Positions 42,151 through 54,664 are shown, counted from the first letter of the stretch. The stretch: 64,000 nucleotides of DNA from Pachypanchax playfairii (GCA_006937955.1 SSNP01000040.1:1071622-1135621), one strand, 5' to 3'. Notes: generated by a model from the sequence alone, not told the origin. Made by a program: numbers and translations.

Positions 42151-42353
42151 CAGTGTTTCCCAACCCTGGTCCTCAAGGCACACAGTCCTGCATGTTTTAG
42201 ATGTTTCCCTGTTCCAACACAGCTGAGTTAAATGAGCCAATTACCAAACAACTTGTCTTGTAATTTGCTCATTTAACTCAGCTGTGTTGGAGCAGGGAAA
42301 CATCTAAAACATGCAGGACAGTGTGCCTTGAGGACCAGGGTTGGGAAACACTG
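42151..42353. mobile_element. hAT-type foldback MITE
   Basis: This 203-base element has near-perfect inverted arms of roughly 85-90 bases beginning CAGTGTTTCCCAACC and ending GGTTGGGAAACACTG. The flanks are GACTAATT and GACTCATT, an 8-base target-site duplication with one mismatch. An 8-base duplication and CAGTG-type ends are hallmarks of the hAT superfamily. It lies in an intron of the SLC6-like gene and is too short to encode transposase. Confidence 0.9.
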
Positions 42354-42804
42354 GACTCATTTACACCTGTTTGAGTGCTTCAATCAACACTTTACTCATC
42401 AAGAGGACATATAATAATGTAGATATTCAAATAATGACTCAATTAATTTGTTTTATCTGGCCAGTTGCCGAAGGTTTTTGCAACACCTGCAGATTTGATT
42501 CTGGATCTAAATAAATGACCCTACATAAGGATTTTTTTCCACAGATGACATGATTCCTGTTTGTCCTCCTTACCTCCACGTGTCACCCTGCAGGTGTAGG
42601 TCTGGCCACAGTTGTCATCTCTGTTGTGTTTTCCACGTACTACAACGTGCTCTTGAGCTGGATCCTCTACTATCTTTTCAACTCATTCGGATCCACTTTA
42701 CCTTGGGCATCTTGCAACAACACCTGGAACGCTGTTGGAAACTGTTCTAGTGGTTTCCCTGGAAACGCCACTCACCTACAGTCTTCAAGCCAACAGTACT
42801 TTGA

Positions 42805-43719
42805 GTGAGAAGCTGTCACTACACATTGAAACATAGAGATGTTTATTACAATTGTAAATAATACACTTACAACATGGATTTGACTGAATATGCAGTAGTT
42901 TTTACATTAAAGCTTTTTTAATTTATCATTTAGAGGTTTTCCATAAATACAAACATTTTTAGCATGTTTTCATTCTCTCAAAGAATGTATTTTTTTTCTC
43001 ATATAACCATGAGTATTTAATGTTACACAACAACAAGGTGAATTTCTACAGTATCCTCAAGGAACTACTTGGGATGTTGTTTTAGGTATGTTAGCTTTAA
43101 GAATTTAGGGGCAAATTAAACCAAACAAATAAACCAACAAATAAACAATAACATGGTTTTAAACAATTTAAAACTGATCTGGGATTTTGTTGGTTGCAAT
43201 CTCTAACTTCACCACTAGATGTCCATAAATCCCACAAAAACATCTGTAAGAATTTTGTGGTAAAATAATATAGTCTTATAAACAGTACTATTTACAGTCT
43301 TGTAATAAAATAAAAACAGATTTGAGTTGTCTCTTCTATTACTGTCATCTTTTAGCAATGTTTTATTACAGTATATTTTTTATTTACTCTGCACTTTTTA
43401 AACTTCTTTTTTTTTTGTATTTTTATCTCTAAATTGTCATATTTTCTGTTTACAGTTTAATGTTTACTTTTACTATTGTGTGCTATTTAGCTCTAAGTAC
43501 AAAAATTAATGTTCAAAACGTTTTACTGGATTAACCTTTGGCTGTTTCATCTAAGACTCAGATTACCAGAAACATCCTAAATGATTTAACCAGCTGTAAA
43601 TCAGAACATTTGTTCTTGTGGATTACAAAGGTCGACTTAAATAACATATTTATAAGAGGTTGCAGAATAAATTTAATTAAACTAAACTAACATCTTCATC
43701 TTCTCTGTCTTCATCACAG
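42805..43719 (+). other. Intron replacing the missing SLC6 exons
   Basis: These 915 bases of AT-rich sequence stand where the TM4-TM5 exons of an SLC6 gene should be. I searched the plus strand for the usual motifs (W-x-L-A-L-C-L-L and G-K-V-V-Y-F-T-A) and saw neither. No repeat with clear borders was recognised either. Confidence 0.6.
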
Positions 43720-44099
43720 GTTTGGGTTAATGCAGCTGCCCAAGTGTTTAACTCACTTGGAATAGCATTTGGCTCAATGATTTCAATGGCTAGTTACAAC
43801 AAGTTCAACAACAACATTTTCAGGTAAAAAAACACAATATTTTCTATTTAAAAAGTTGCATGTCATGAATTTTAGAAAACAGCAAACTTCTTTAGACAGT
43901 TGTAATAATCTGTTTTTGTGGCCATGACACTTTGAGATGTCAGAAAAGACTCAAACAGCTGTCCTATAGCAAACATGTACTTTTCCCTATTTTATTCATT
44001 TATATTTTTAGTAGAACTAGACTTACAGGTGTGCTCACCACCTGTGGTGATGAAAGTCAAAGTCCAGTGCAGAATGAACCGAGGTGCATGAAAAGGTGA

Positions 44100-45240
44100 G
44101 ACCTGAGCATGCTGATCCGCGGTGTCAAAGTGGCTCTGAGGATGTTGAATGTCACCTTGCTTTCAAGAAATGAACAGGAGCTTGTGTGTCAGGTTCAGAG
44201 ATAGACCAACTACATATGTAGTCATCTTTATTCACAGCTTTGACTCTCTCCTACTCTGGAGTTGCACAGGGCGTGAGGCAACCAGAGCCCGTTAGTTGTA
44301 ACCCGCGATGAAAGACGCTGTCAAGCTGAAGAAGGAGCTGACAGGTACCGTGTGGCCAGAAGGACTTTAGCTTCTCTGGTTGTGGAAACAAGAATTCAAG
44401 AGTGGAAGACTTTTGGAGAATCCATGAATGATTTTTGATCAGCCTCAAAGAGCTTCTGGCAAACCGTTCATCAATGCTGTGTTCAGTTTAAGTGCTGACT
44501 GGGGATATTGTTGGTGGCAGAGCCTGTGGACTCTGGCTCTGACCGTTGTTATGGGTAACATGACTCTTCGATGTTGCTTGGAGGACCTGGACAACGCCTC
44601 GGAGGGCAGACTGGAATGGTCCCAGTTTTCAAGAAATGGGAATTCGAGAGTGTGTCCAAATATGGGGCATCATGGCATCACACTTCTGGAACTTTACTCC
44701 AGGGTGTTAGAAAGGAGGTTCTGGTCCAACCTTGGATTCAAGAGGAGCAGTGTGGCTTTCATCCATGTCCTGAAACAATGGACCAGATCTTTATCTTTGC
44801 AGGGCTGCTGAGGGGGTCGTGGGAGTTTGGTTTCCTGGTTGGCTTGTGAACTTGGAGAATGCTTTTACAACTAACCCCATTTTTGAGGGGGTTGCTCCAG
44901 AAGTGCTGATCTCAGGGCCACTTCTAAAGGCTATCTGGTCTCTGTGCAACTAAAGCAATAGACAGGGCCCACATTCTCTGCAGAGTTGTTTCTTTTGTCT
45001 CCGATCCTGATTGTGATGTTCATGGACAGGATATTAAGGTGTAGACATGGCGAGGAGGGAGTCTGGTTTGAGAACCTCATGGTCTCATCTTGATGGCTTC
45101 AAGCAATGACGTTCACATTCGCTGGAGAAGTGCAGTCAGCTTCTCCAGATCTGAGACTCTGGTTCACAACTGAGGGAGGTGGACTGATCTCTTCAGTTGG
45201 GAATGAGTCTTTGTTTCCATGCAGAGGAGTTTAAGGCTCT
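44100..45240 (+). mobile_element. Degenerate fish LINE (endonuclease + reverse transcriptase fragments)
   Basis: Three collinear pieces of one LINE ORF2 are visible. From 44130 there is the start of an APE-type endonuclease domain (reads LNVT.LS....ELV.QV). At about 44300-44450 comes a linker with DAVKLKKE and, further on, ASKSFWQTV. From about 44590 there are reverse transcriptase motifs: VFKKWEF, YSRVLERR, the EEQCGFHPCPETMDQ segment and LRGSWEF. These continue at 44990-45080 with LIVMFMDRI and GEEGVWFENL, ending near EFKALGV. The frame is broken by many stops and internal deletions. It sits in the SLC6 intron 43824-45295, in the same orientation as the gene. It belongs to the common non-LTR family with this endonuclease/RT pattern in teleosts. 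Confidence 0.85.
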
Positions 45241-46489
45241 TGGTGTCTGAAAATGGATGAAACTGGACTGTTTTTCATTTATCTTTTATTTTTAGGGATG
45301 TGTTGATTGTGTCACTGACCAACTCATTCACTAGCATCCTGGCTGGTTTTGTGATCTTCTCAGCTGTTGGCTACATGGCACATATACACAATTTACCAGT
45401 GGACAACATAGCTACAGGTGGTAAGCATCAAGTCAGAAAGAGCAGTCACACTGCAATCTCTCATGTATTTGCTTTAGATATTGTAATAAAACAAAGGGGC
45501 TTCATTATGTTAAGATGTTCCAAAATTTAGCCCAAACCCAAATATCCTGCTGTGAGATCCTGGATTTGTTTATTTTCTCCACAAGAATTTATAAAATTTT
45601 TTTCAATGGAAAAACCGGCTGTTAAAGAATAGGGTCGATGCTTTGTTGCACGTGTCTCAGGTCCTGGTTTGGTGTTTGTTGTGTACCCTGAAGTCCTCGC
45701 CACCATGCCGGCCTTTCAGCTTTGGGCCACTCTATTTTTCATTATGCTGTTGATTCTGGGCCTCGGCAGTCAGGTAAACATCTGCTCCTCACAAATAAAT
45801 AACTCAGTGAGGATAAATCAAACATACTGGAGCAACACTGCACATTTAAATCTGTACTTTTAGCTTCAAATTTGTACTTTTGTATGTTGAAATCTATGGA
45901 AATGAACAATTTGTTTAAATAAATTTTGCTTTAATACCACGAGCTTGTGTTAGGTTTTGATCATGTATGACTAAAGTCTGATCAGACATTTTTAGGGATA
46001 GCTGAAGTAACTGGTAAAACTTAGAAATTAAACTTCAGCCTGTTCAGATTAATTCTTTCCTTTCCTATAAAGTTTCAGATGTTTTCTTTATCAGAATAAA
46101 TTTATAGAGTTAGTGAAGCTATTGTTAACATGTTGCTGTCTGCAGTTTGCCAATGTGGAAGTTGGTGTAACATTTTTAAAGGATGAGTTTGGACCTAAAG
46201 TTCTCCAGTACCTAAAGAGAGAGGAGCTGCTCGTCCTGGTTGTGGTTGTTGTCTGTTTTCTTCTGGGGATTCCTCATGTTACTCAGGTACAATAAGAAAA
46301 CAAGCCTTTAATTGTGTAACATGTTCTTTTGCTCACGTGACTACAACTTATCTCCTTACAGGGAGGTATTTATGTCTTCCAGCTGATGGATCACTGCACT
46401 GCGGTGGTTTCCCTCATCTTTCTGGCTTTTTTTTAAGTTGTAGCCGTGTGCTGGATCTTTGGTAAAATTCCTCACAATGTTAAACTAAG

Positions 46490-47160
46490 ATGTCATGTAA
46501 AAAAAACTAAAATACACCATCCTGTGATAATGAACCACATCTGATCAACATTGTTGTTATCAAACAATATTCCCATGCAACATGTTGCTGAGTCATCAGG
46601 TTTAAAAAGCAATTTTATTAGTTCTTGAATAAATTTTAAATTCTCATTTGAGGAGCAATAAAACATGAACAGAGCAGGTTTCTCTGTTTGAAGCTGCAGT
46701 GAGCGATCTGGCTGGCAGATCACAGAATCCCCTTTGGTCACACACCTGATGATAGAAGTTTCTACTCTCAGGCGATTAGATTGTAATGTCCGTAAAGCTG
46801 ACATCTGAAGACCCTTCTTCAGTTCAAAGATGGTCTCATTTTTTGTCAAATAGGGCGTCTTTTACTTCTCTCCACAACATCAGTCTTCTCTGTCCAACAT
46901 GTGAACCTTTAGGTGTAAGAGGACTTTAGAGTATTGTGCTGAAGAGTCAGGTCTCATTTCACATTGTCAGTCATCTCACATGGAAACCAGATCAACAAGG
47001 ATCCTAATGACCCTCCCGGCGGGGAGGGGGGGGGGGAGGGTTCTACTATCGTCATTTTGAATCGTGAAAGCAGCTCAGCTGAGATGCAAAATATCTCCAA
47101 GAACCAAAATTCCAGTTGCCATTTTTTAACCTTTTAGGATTCACATGACACCAAATTTAA
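46490..47160. other. SLC6 intron with a possible repeat relic
   Basis: The segment around 46700-47060, including GGCAGATCACAGAATCCCCT, GACCCTCCCGGCGGGG and a G run, differs in composition from its surroundings and may be an old interspersed repeat. It is unclassified. The 118-codon minus-strand frame across it shows no recognisable domain. Confidence 0.25.
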
Positions 47161-48113
47161 ATCAGTGTCTGTTTTTTGGTTCATCAGGTGTCTCTCGGCT
47201 CTCATTAATGATCAACAGGATGCTGGGTAAATCTCCAAACATCTTCTTCCGTCTCTGCTGGTTGCTGGTCTGTCCTTTGCTGATATTGGTGAGTTTTGTG
47301 TAAACCGTGTGATTTGAACTCCTCTGTAATTTAAAATAAATATTCAAGAATATTCTCTTTTATTATGTGAAGTGCATATTGACCTCCAGCATTGTTCAAT
47401 ACACTCCTCCTCATTATGGGACATACACATATCCAGGGTGGGCTCAGCTGGTTGGCTGGGGCATCACCCTGGTCTCTATAATCTGGATCCCTGTCTGTGC
47501 TATTCATGAGCTCAGTAACAATAAAGGAACAATTCTTCAGGTGAGTAAAGACTAATGAAATAATCTCCTATATTAACAACATATTTAATATGATAGCATG
47601 TTAGAATGTCTTGTTTAGAGGATGGACTAGGGTTTGATCTGATCCCTTTAGACCCCATCAGAACATAAACATTAAGCAGATGAGCCCCAAATTTTGTTTT
47701 CACGAGGTGAAAATGTCGGTCTCCTGATTCAGGAGGTCTCAGTAGACAGTTTACTTTGAAACTTTACTTGAAACCTTTGAAATGTTTATTGTTGTATTAG
47801 ATCACCACTTTAACCCTTCTTGACATATTTTTCAATCTTTCAGAGACTTAAAAAAGCGATAACTCCTACATTAAACCTCGATGCTGTGGATCTGCTGCCA
47901 GAAAAGCAAAATCTTGACAACCAAATGTCTGAAAAATTATTCAGTTCTGCTGTATAACCAGAGAACCAAAAACCATGTGAGTCAGCCGCACCTGGAACGA
48001 GACACGTGGTCATACATTCTTTAGATGTTGCATTACTGTCTTTTTATCCACAAACTTTTGACCATCTGTATATTAGGGATATTATTGTTTTATAATGAAT
48101 CCGTGATGAAGGC

Positions 48114-48119
48114 AATAAA
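48114..48119 (+). promoter_or_regulatory. Poly(A) signal downstream of the SLC6-like gene
   Basis: AATAAA lies about 157 bases after the terminal TAA at 47955-47957. Its intactness is consistent with recent rather than ancient inactivation. Confidence 0.6.
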
Positions 48120-48506
48120 AGTTTTATTAACTTTTTATCTTCATGCAGGAAAAACAACTTTCAGTTCTAGAAAGCATTGGAATTATTATTTTTTTGGTGG
48201 GGGGGGGGCTTTTGTGGTCTTCATCTTGAGTCTTGCTTTTAAATGTCAACTTATTTTAGTTTAAATCTGTAAGGGGTGGAAGTAAAAAAAATTTAAATGG
48301 TTTAAAAAGTAACACAGTCCATTTTTCTGGAATTTTCTTTATACAAATAATTGATTAAACAATGAGAAATTTTGAAAAGTGGGTTAAGTTTAAAATTTAC
48401 CAAGTAATAAATTGATTAAACTATGTTTAGCATTTCAGAAAAGTTCCTACAAAGATGAAAGAAACACAAAATAAACTCATATAGCAACATTTTTTTTATA
48501 CTATTA

Positions 48507-48553
48507 AATTTAAAAATCATGAAAATTCATGCCATTTTCATGATTTTTAAATT
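48507..48553. repeat. Perfect 20-bp inverted repeat (hairpin)
   Basis: Arms 48507-48526 (AATTTAAAAATCATGAAAAT) and 48534-48553 are exact reverse complements around a 7-base loop. It may be a remnant of a foldback element or a chance AT-rich palindrome. It is about 0.55 kb past the SLC6 stop. Confidence 0.9.
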
Positions 48554-50574
48554 CGGCCAGTGAAACTTTGCACATTGTCCACCTCTGGAGTTGGTATAAA
48601 ATCTTAGAAATGTTTAACTTTTAACTGTCAGGGTGTACTATGTAGATGAATCATCACTCAGGAGATTAAATATATATGACGAACAGGTTTACATCATGAA
48701 CATGTGTCAAACAAAGATCTGACCTCACACTCGCAGTGTGTTCGAGCCTGAATGGAGTCAAAGTCTCTTTAATTCCTCCTCAGAAGTCCTGACACGTTTT
48801 CTCCAAAAAAACAAAAGCAGGATTCACATTTCAAACTTTGATCTTCTCTGTCTGGGCTTCAAAAATATTATTCCTTTTAGTAGAAATGTAAGACTAAAAA
48901 TCTGTTTCCAACTTTCCAAATTATGTTGCAAACACATACAGTAAATCACTGCTGGCAAAAACACGAGCTCCCTAGCAGAGGTAAATATTGACTGTAATAG
49001 ACGTATGAATATTAGGAGGCTGTTGAAATATTGGAGATAATTAGTCATGTCTTTGATCTGCTGCTATAAAGCTGAACTCTTATCAGGTCGAGTCTGTGTT
49101 TGAGTTAATGTTTTAAATTAAACACTTACAGTTACTAAGTGACATGTTCTTTTTATAATTATAAGAATAAACATACACTGGGAGTGGGGATGGAGTGACG
49201 AGTCCAATGTTCGTTAACGTTCACATGTTCCTGCACAAGAGAACAGCTTTTGGACGGCTGCCCAGGGACCACTGTGCTTGACAGGTTAACTGAAGTTGTA
49301 AGATTGCACTGAAGCTTTTTAATGATTCATGTCATGTGTTTGAAGGTAACGTTTGAATTCTGACTGTCAGTGGAGAAAATAATACAGTTTGTTTTTTGGA
49401 ACATAAAAAACTTTCATGTGAAATTGTTCAAGATGATCCGAGTTTCTTGGTAATTCAACAGACGTTGTGTTGGACGTGCCTTGTGCTTCAGGACATAATA
49501 AAATCATGTTAGACATGCACAAATTATCTGAAAATGATTTTAAACTGAACATATGATATTCATCATTTGAGGTGCTACAATTTTTTAGGATTTTTATACT
49601 GGTGTGAATAAAAATGTTTGTTTTAAAAAATAAGTGTCTGAATCATGTTACGGTGACATTGTGTATGTGGGTTGTTTTTTTTTTAAACTGTTCTGGTATA
49701 ATTTAATAAAACCACCATATTTAGATTTTGTAAACAAAATATGAAAAAGTGCATTATTTTCTCTTTTTTGTGAAATCAATCAGCTGTTTGAGGAAAACAA
49801 AGATCTAAAAGCAGATGTATACAACATAAATCTATGTTAATGCCTTTCTGCAGTTGGACTAAATATGATCAAAAATACAAATGTAAACTGAGTTGTTACT
49901 CATTGTTTTTATTATAACAATCAGATGCAAAATAACAAATATCAATAATAAATTCCAACAAATAAATAAGAACTTCAAGGTCATAGATGGAACAGTGGGG
50001 AGGATGATGGATTTATAAAACAACATAACAGAAAAATAGAAAGTTAAAAACTGACAAGTACGTTAAGGAAATAATTATGATGTTTATAATAATAAAAAAA
50101 AATCTGAGTTTAATTTGGTAAACGTCAATGTGGATTATTGTCACTAGGTGGCAGCAAAGCAGCAGAAACCTTGATGTTAATTACTATGTTTTAATAAGGT
50201 ACTCATTATTATTTATAAAGTGTTTGTTCATAACGAAAGTCATTTGAAGGCACTTTACAGAAATACTTATTTCAAGTCAATCAGTATCAGATATCTTAGA
50301 TTGTCTCCTTTAGTTTCTTGTGGATGTTCAATGTTTTTTGTTTACAAAATGTTCTGTAGTTACAATAATCTTTACAACCATCTTCTGCTCTTCATTGCTC
50401 GTAAACGTGTTTCTATGATTATAAGAAGCTTTTTTAAGTCAGACTGTGAGACATTTTATGCACTTAAAGCAACACCTTATCAGGTTAATGCTTTCATGTC
50501 CACCAGCTTGATCAGCGCACACGCTGAGAACAAATGAGCGAACGTCTGATGTCTTTGTGTGGTTAACACTCTGA

Positions 50575-51010
50575 ACAACTCAAGCAGAGGACATCAGAGC
50601 CGAGGCGCACTGCTCTAAGAGGTTTTGGAAGAAAATTACTCTCTTGTCAGAGAGTACTGCTGTAGTGCCCTCAGCAGAACTGTAGGTTGATCGATACTCT
50701 CTTCCTGCTTCCTCCATGACAGAACTTATTATGGGCATTAAATTAGTGCCGCAAGCACTGTGTGATCAATAACTATAGACAGTGCAGCCCGAGGGGGAAG
50801 TAAATTAATGGCCAGACTTTGCAGAGGGGAGGTGGCTGTGAGCCTGAACTTGCAATGAAAAAGGAGACGGGTCACTATCTAAATCACATTGTGTGTTGTG
50901 TGAGGCATTTCTTTATGCCAATCAATGAGCTAAATTAGCAATCGAGTCACTTCAGGTCTGCCTACGCTTCATTATAGGAGTAAGTCATATGGTGGTCTAT
51001 GAAACCTGCT
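50575..51010. other. Candidate conserved non-coding element
   Basis: A block of balanced, non-repetitive sequence within AT-rich surroundings. It contains homeodomain-like TAAT cores (TAAATTAATGG, GCTAAATTAGCAATC) and other motif-dense text, with no coding potential in six frames. The call rests on appearance only; conservation has not been tested. Confidence 0.3.
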
Positions 51011-54000
51011 GGTGTTCATTACACACTGTAGTAATAAGCAGTAAAGAGTGGATCAAGTTATGCAAGTCTCAAATCTCATTGTCAACAACTTTCTTGCATC
51101 CTCATCCTCACTCCAAGTTCAGCATATGAGGTTTGTAAATAAACTTACTACAGGAAGTAACTCATGTTATAAAGTTCCCTAAGTCCACCACAGACAGCTC
51201 CAAGAGGAGCCAGTTTAATGTTTTGGTATGTTCGTTTCTAAATTTTCATCACTTTCTTTATGAAAATCACTTTAAAAACTCGACTTGTGCATGAAGTCTC
51301 TTCTTTTGGATATCCTCCCAGTGCATCTCTGCAAAACCTCACCTGAAGACTCATCTGCCTGCCCATTCTCCACTGAAACTCTCTTCTTCCTTCTCTGTAG
51401 ACCCCTGATCACTCGTCAGCCCTTTAATCTTGGATCAAGTAAAATATTCAAGTATTCACATCATTCAATATTCTGAATTTAGTCCCAGTTCCTGTCTCCT
51501 GGCTCCTTCTGCCGGCAGTCTGAGTTTCACTTCACCTAATCACAGTGAACAGGAAAATTAATCTTTTTACAAACCATCAGTTTAATCTCCTGATGTTTTC
51601 TTTTTGAGCCCACAAGCCCGAGGATAGGATGCAGACTTCATGCAAGAGGGTCCAAGAATTTTCTCCAGCAATTATTTTAACTAAACTTCTTAAAATAAGG
51701 CTGAAAGTTTCTTAGTTGTACAGAAAAGGAATTTGAAAGCTCTGTCAAGAAGTTTAAAGACATTACATTTTATTAGAATATGCTGATATTTCAAGTAAAA
51801 TTTTACTCAGATTTGTTTTCTTTCATTTCAAATCCAACTTAAATTATTTATTAAGTTCAATTCATTGAAATGAATCAGTGAAATGAGTTACATTTTTGAC
51901 CAGTGTTTCACAATATTCTGTAAAGAATAAACAATAAGTCATGAGCTGAGTGATTGACCACTTCTTCTTTTTTCCTGCTGTTATCTGTCTCATTTTACTT
52001 TGATGAACAGCTGCTCTACATACTTTCATTGCAGCTGCTGAACTGCATGTAGCACATGATCATTCTGCTGAAAGAAACATGTTTATCAGCATCTTCTGTA
52101 ACGCTGGTTATAGATTTGCTCTCTTTTGTGGTTTATTTGATTTGTGCTGAGCAGCACGTCCCAGGTAGAACTGGTGCATCTGGTAAGTATGTCATGAAAA
52201 CCAAAGAACAGGATTTCAGATTATGGCCACAATGTGTTATGATGTTGACATCCTTAGTATTAGTTTCTAGCAAAGTAAAGTAAAAGTCTAGAGTCTCTGC
52301 ACCAGCATTTTTTTGTTTACTTTCTCCATTTCGGCTAATTCAAATGCTAATAGATCTACTTTGTCAACTATTCATATGCAGATTTAGGCTTTTGAGGCTC
52401 AGATGCTACACTGTACTCTGCTACACAGTTTCCTTTGTTTTGTGACATTTTATTTTGAAGTTTTCTCTTTTAGACTGTTTAGGATGTGCATGTATTAACC
52501 AGTCTTTCCCTAAAAGGAGCTCATCTCCTGCTGGTAATGAAGCCACAAACTGCAGCATTAACTGGCTTGCTTTCAAATTGCAATGCGGTGTTCGGATGTG
52601 GGTCTCAGAATGAGTTCATGTTGTGTTCTGATCATTTTATTTACAACAGATATTCTCAAACTAGAACCCTGTTTTACTTGCAAATAATGTGTGGAACAAA
52701 TAAGAACACAGTCTACACTTGCAGCATGATGTTATTTGTGAGATATGCATTTTAAATAGGAAATGTTTAAAATGCATGGAATATTTTGAAGTAAATTCTT
52801 TCATGCATAATGTTTTACTTTCATTAATGAGTCTTTGGTTGCTTTTTGTCAAATCTCTTGCTTTATTTATATGTAAACACGCATAAATTTAGTCTTTTTA
52901 AAAACCCAGTGGTAGGTTTATAAACATGATATTCAGAACTCATCTTTTTCTCTTTGTGCACTTGAACTGTTTCACACTGAAGTGATCATTTTCCAAATAA
53001 TGACTTCTTTTGGGGAGAGAATGTTTTGATTTTCAAATCCAGAAGGGAGTCATAGGAAAGCAGCGGTGCTGCTTTTCAGTCAGAATAACTTCCCACATAG
53101 AATTTCATTGGTTTTTATCAAATAAAGAACTGCTGTTGCTGATTTTGGCCACATGCATTAGGAAGGTTTTTATTTTATGGAATGTTTTCTGCATAGCACA
53201 GCAATTAAGATATTTCACTATACACTGCCTGCTTCCTTATTGGAGGAGTTTGAATTAGACCAAAGCTCATGTATCTCATTAGATTATATCCTGCTTGACT
53301 TAATGGTATTTTGCATGTGAGCATTTATTTTTAATTACATTAATTTAGTGTATTTGTATCTTAATTTGATTCCCAATCTTTAGTTGTTTTTTTCTATTCC
53401 TCATCCAGCCACATCTCTCAATCCTTCACACTCCCATCTCTTTATTTTCTCATAAGATTTGACTTTAGCAGCTTGTTAGCATGCAGGAACCTCCACTGTG
53501 GCACACAGAAGCATTTAATCAATGGAGACATGTTGACATGTTTACAATGTGTGATACCTGGCTAAGTCAACTTAATCCCATTTAAATTTGCTGCACAAAG
53601 CTCGCCTGCAGGCTAACATGTACACAATGAATTTGTTCAAATTTAAAAATTGGCAAATTATGACACCTACGCTTGAGACAGTGCATCAACATTAGCCTTA
53701 ATCTCAGCTCTGCGCTCCGTGTGGAGATACTTCGGGGCATGAGTACTAACACAGTTAGTGCAGAGTTGTACCAGCGGTTCATTTAGAGTCTGTGCATGTG
53801 TCGGTAATAAAGTGTGGTGCTCATCAGGAATGGACTGTCCAAACAGCACTGTCAAGTCTTTTGTTGTTTCTTCTGTTATTAGAGTCTTCAAGGACAGAAG
53901 AAAAGCCGGAAGTCGCCTTTTCTTCCTTTTTTTAGGTCATCTGAACTTATTTATGGTGACAGTGGCAGAGTAAGACAGAAGTGACGGAGGATGTCAGTGA

Positions 54001-54664
54001 GACAAATTGCACCATGAAGTGGGTCAGCTCTCTTGGGTGTGTTCAGAATGAATGGTAGTGACACAACTGCGCTGCCGTTTGACAGCTTCTTCAAAATCAG
54101 TCATTTTGTTTCTATTCAAACACCCACTTAAACTGATATTTCAAACATTTCAACAAGATCAAAAAGGTTAATCAGTCAGAAGCAACTTTAACAGCTGATA
54201 AGTAAACATGTGAGATTACTGGGTGCCTTGGATTTGACAGATATGGTACGAGTTTAGTACGAGTGGCGTTGATGGCCTGGATATACAATTAGACACTTTG
54301 TAAAGTGAAATAAAAACAATGATTTTTTTTGTTGTTTGCAAAAACGAGCCAAACGTTTCAATAAGTTCTGCAGAATCAAAATCTTCATGTGTTTAATATA
54401 GAGAACACCAGTAAACAAATCAATACAAGGTTTCCAGATCAATAAGCATCAGTCCCACTAGTTCTCAAGATGCATTAAGAATTTATTTTTTCTCTGAATT
54501 CATAATTAGGCTTTGTTTGTAGAGCACATACAAGCCAAGAGTAACACAAAGTAAACAGAGTAGAAAGAGAGAAACAAACAAAAAATAGAGAAGAAGGATG
54601 CCTCCCACCCACTACTGACGGAATAACACTCTGAACAAAGAAAAGTAAATAATAATTCAATTAT

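Larger units (their letters stand above)
40770..47957 (+). pseudogene. SLC6-family Na+/Cl--coupled transporter, probable pseudogene (B0,+/SLC6A14-like)
   Basis: Exons: 40770-40962, 41830-41964, 42594-42804, [gap], 43720-43823, 45296-45420, 45661-45773, 46146-46286, 46362-46461, 47188-47288, 47373-47540, 47844-47957 (TAA). TM1 carries the SLC6 signature GYAVGLGNVWRFPYLCY, followed by SGGGAFLVPY. The second extracellular loop has N-glycosylation sequons and a Cys pair. TM6 has SYNKFNNN, and later exons contain AGFVIFSAVGYMAHI, FFIMLLILGLGSQF and VTQGGIYVFQ. Similarity is closest, by eye, to the SLC6A14/glycine-transporter branch, which imports amino acids. Two defects are visible. The exons for TM4-TM5 (about 100 residues) are absent between 42805 and 43719, and the flanking exons are then out of phase (phase 2 to 0). 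In exon 46362-46461 a TAA at 46434-46436 replaces the Glu usual after the hydrophobic FF. The other junctions and the poly(A) signal are intact, suggesting recent loss or an assembly deletion. Confidence 0.85.
48120..54664. other. Gene-poor interval
   Basis: No exon pair with plausible splice sites and protein similarity was recognised. The region is AT-rich with scattered short open frames. Items inside are a perfect hairpin (48507-48553) and a stretch at about 50575-51010 that reads like conserved non-coding DNA. Confidence 0.5.

Noticed and set aside
44428..44849. Two overlapping open frames of 92-127 codons as a novel gene
   Set aside because: They are fragments and shifted frames of a LINE reverse transcriptase.
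46434..46436. In-frame stop read as a recoded codon
   Set aside because: It is TAA, not the TGA used for selenocysteine, and the family has Glu here; a nonsense change is simpler.
45296..47957. Reading the downstream SLC6 exons as a separate intact short gene
   Set aside because: They lack a start, begin in mid-TM6/7, and are phase-linked to the upstream exons as parts of one transporter.
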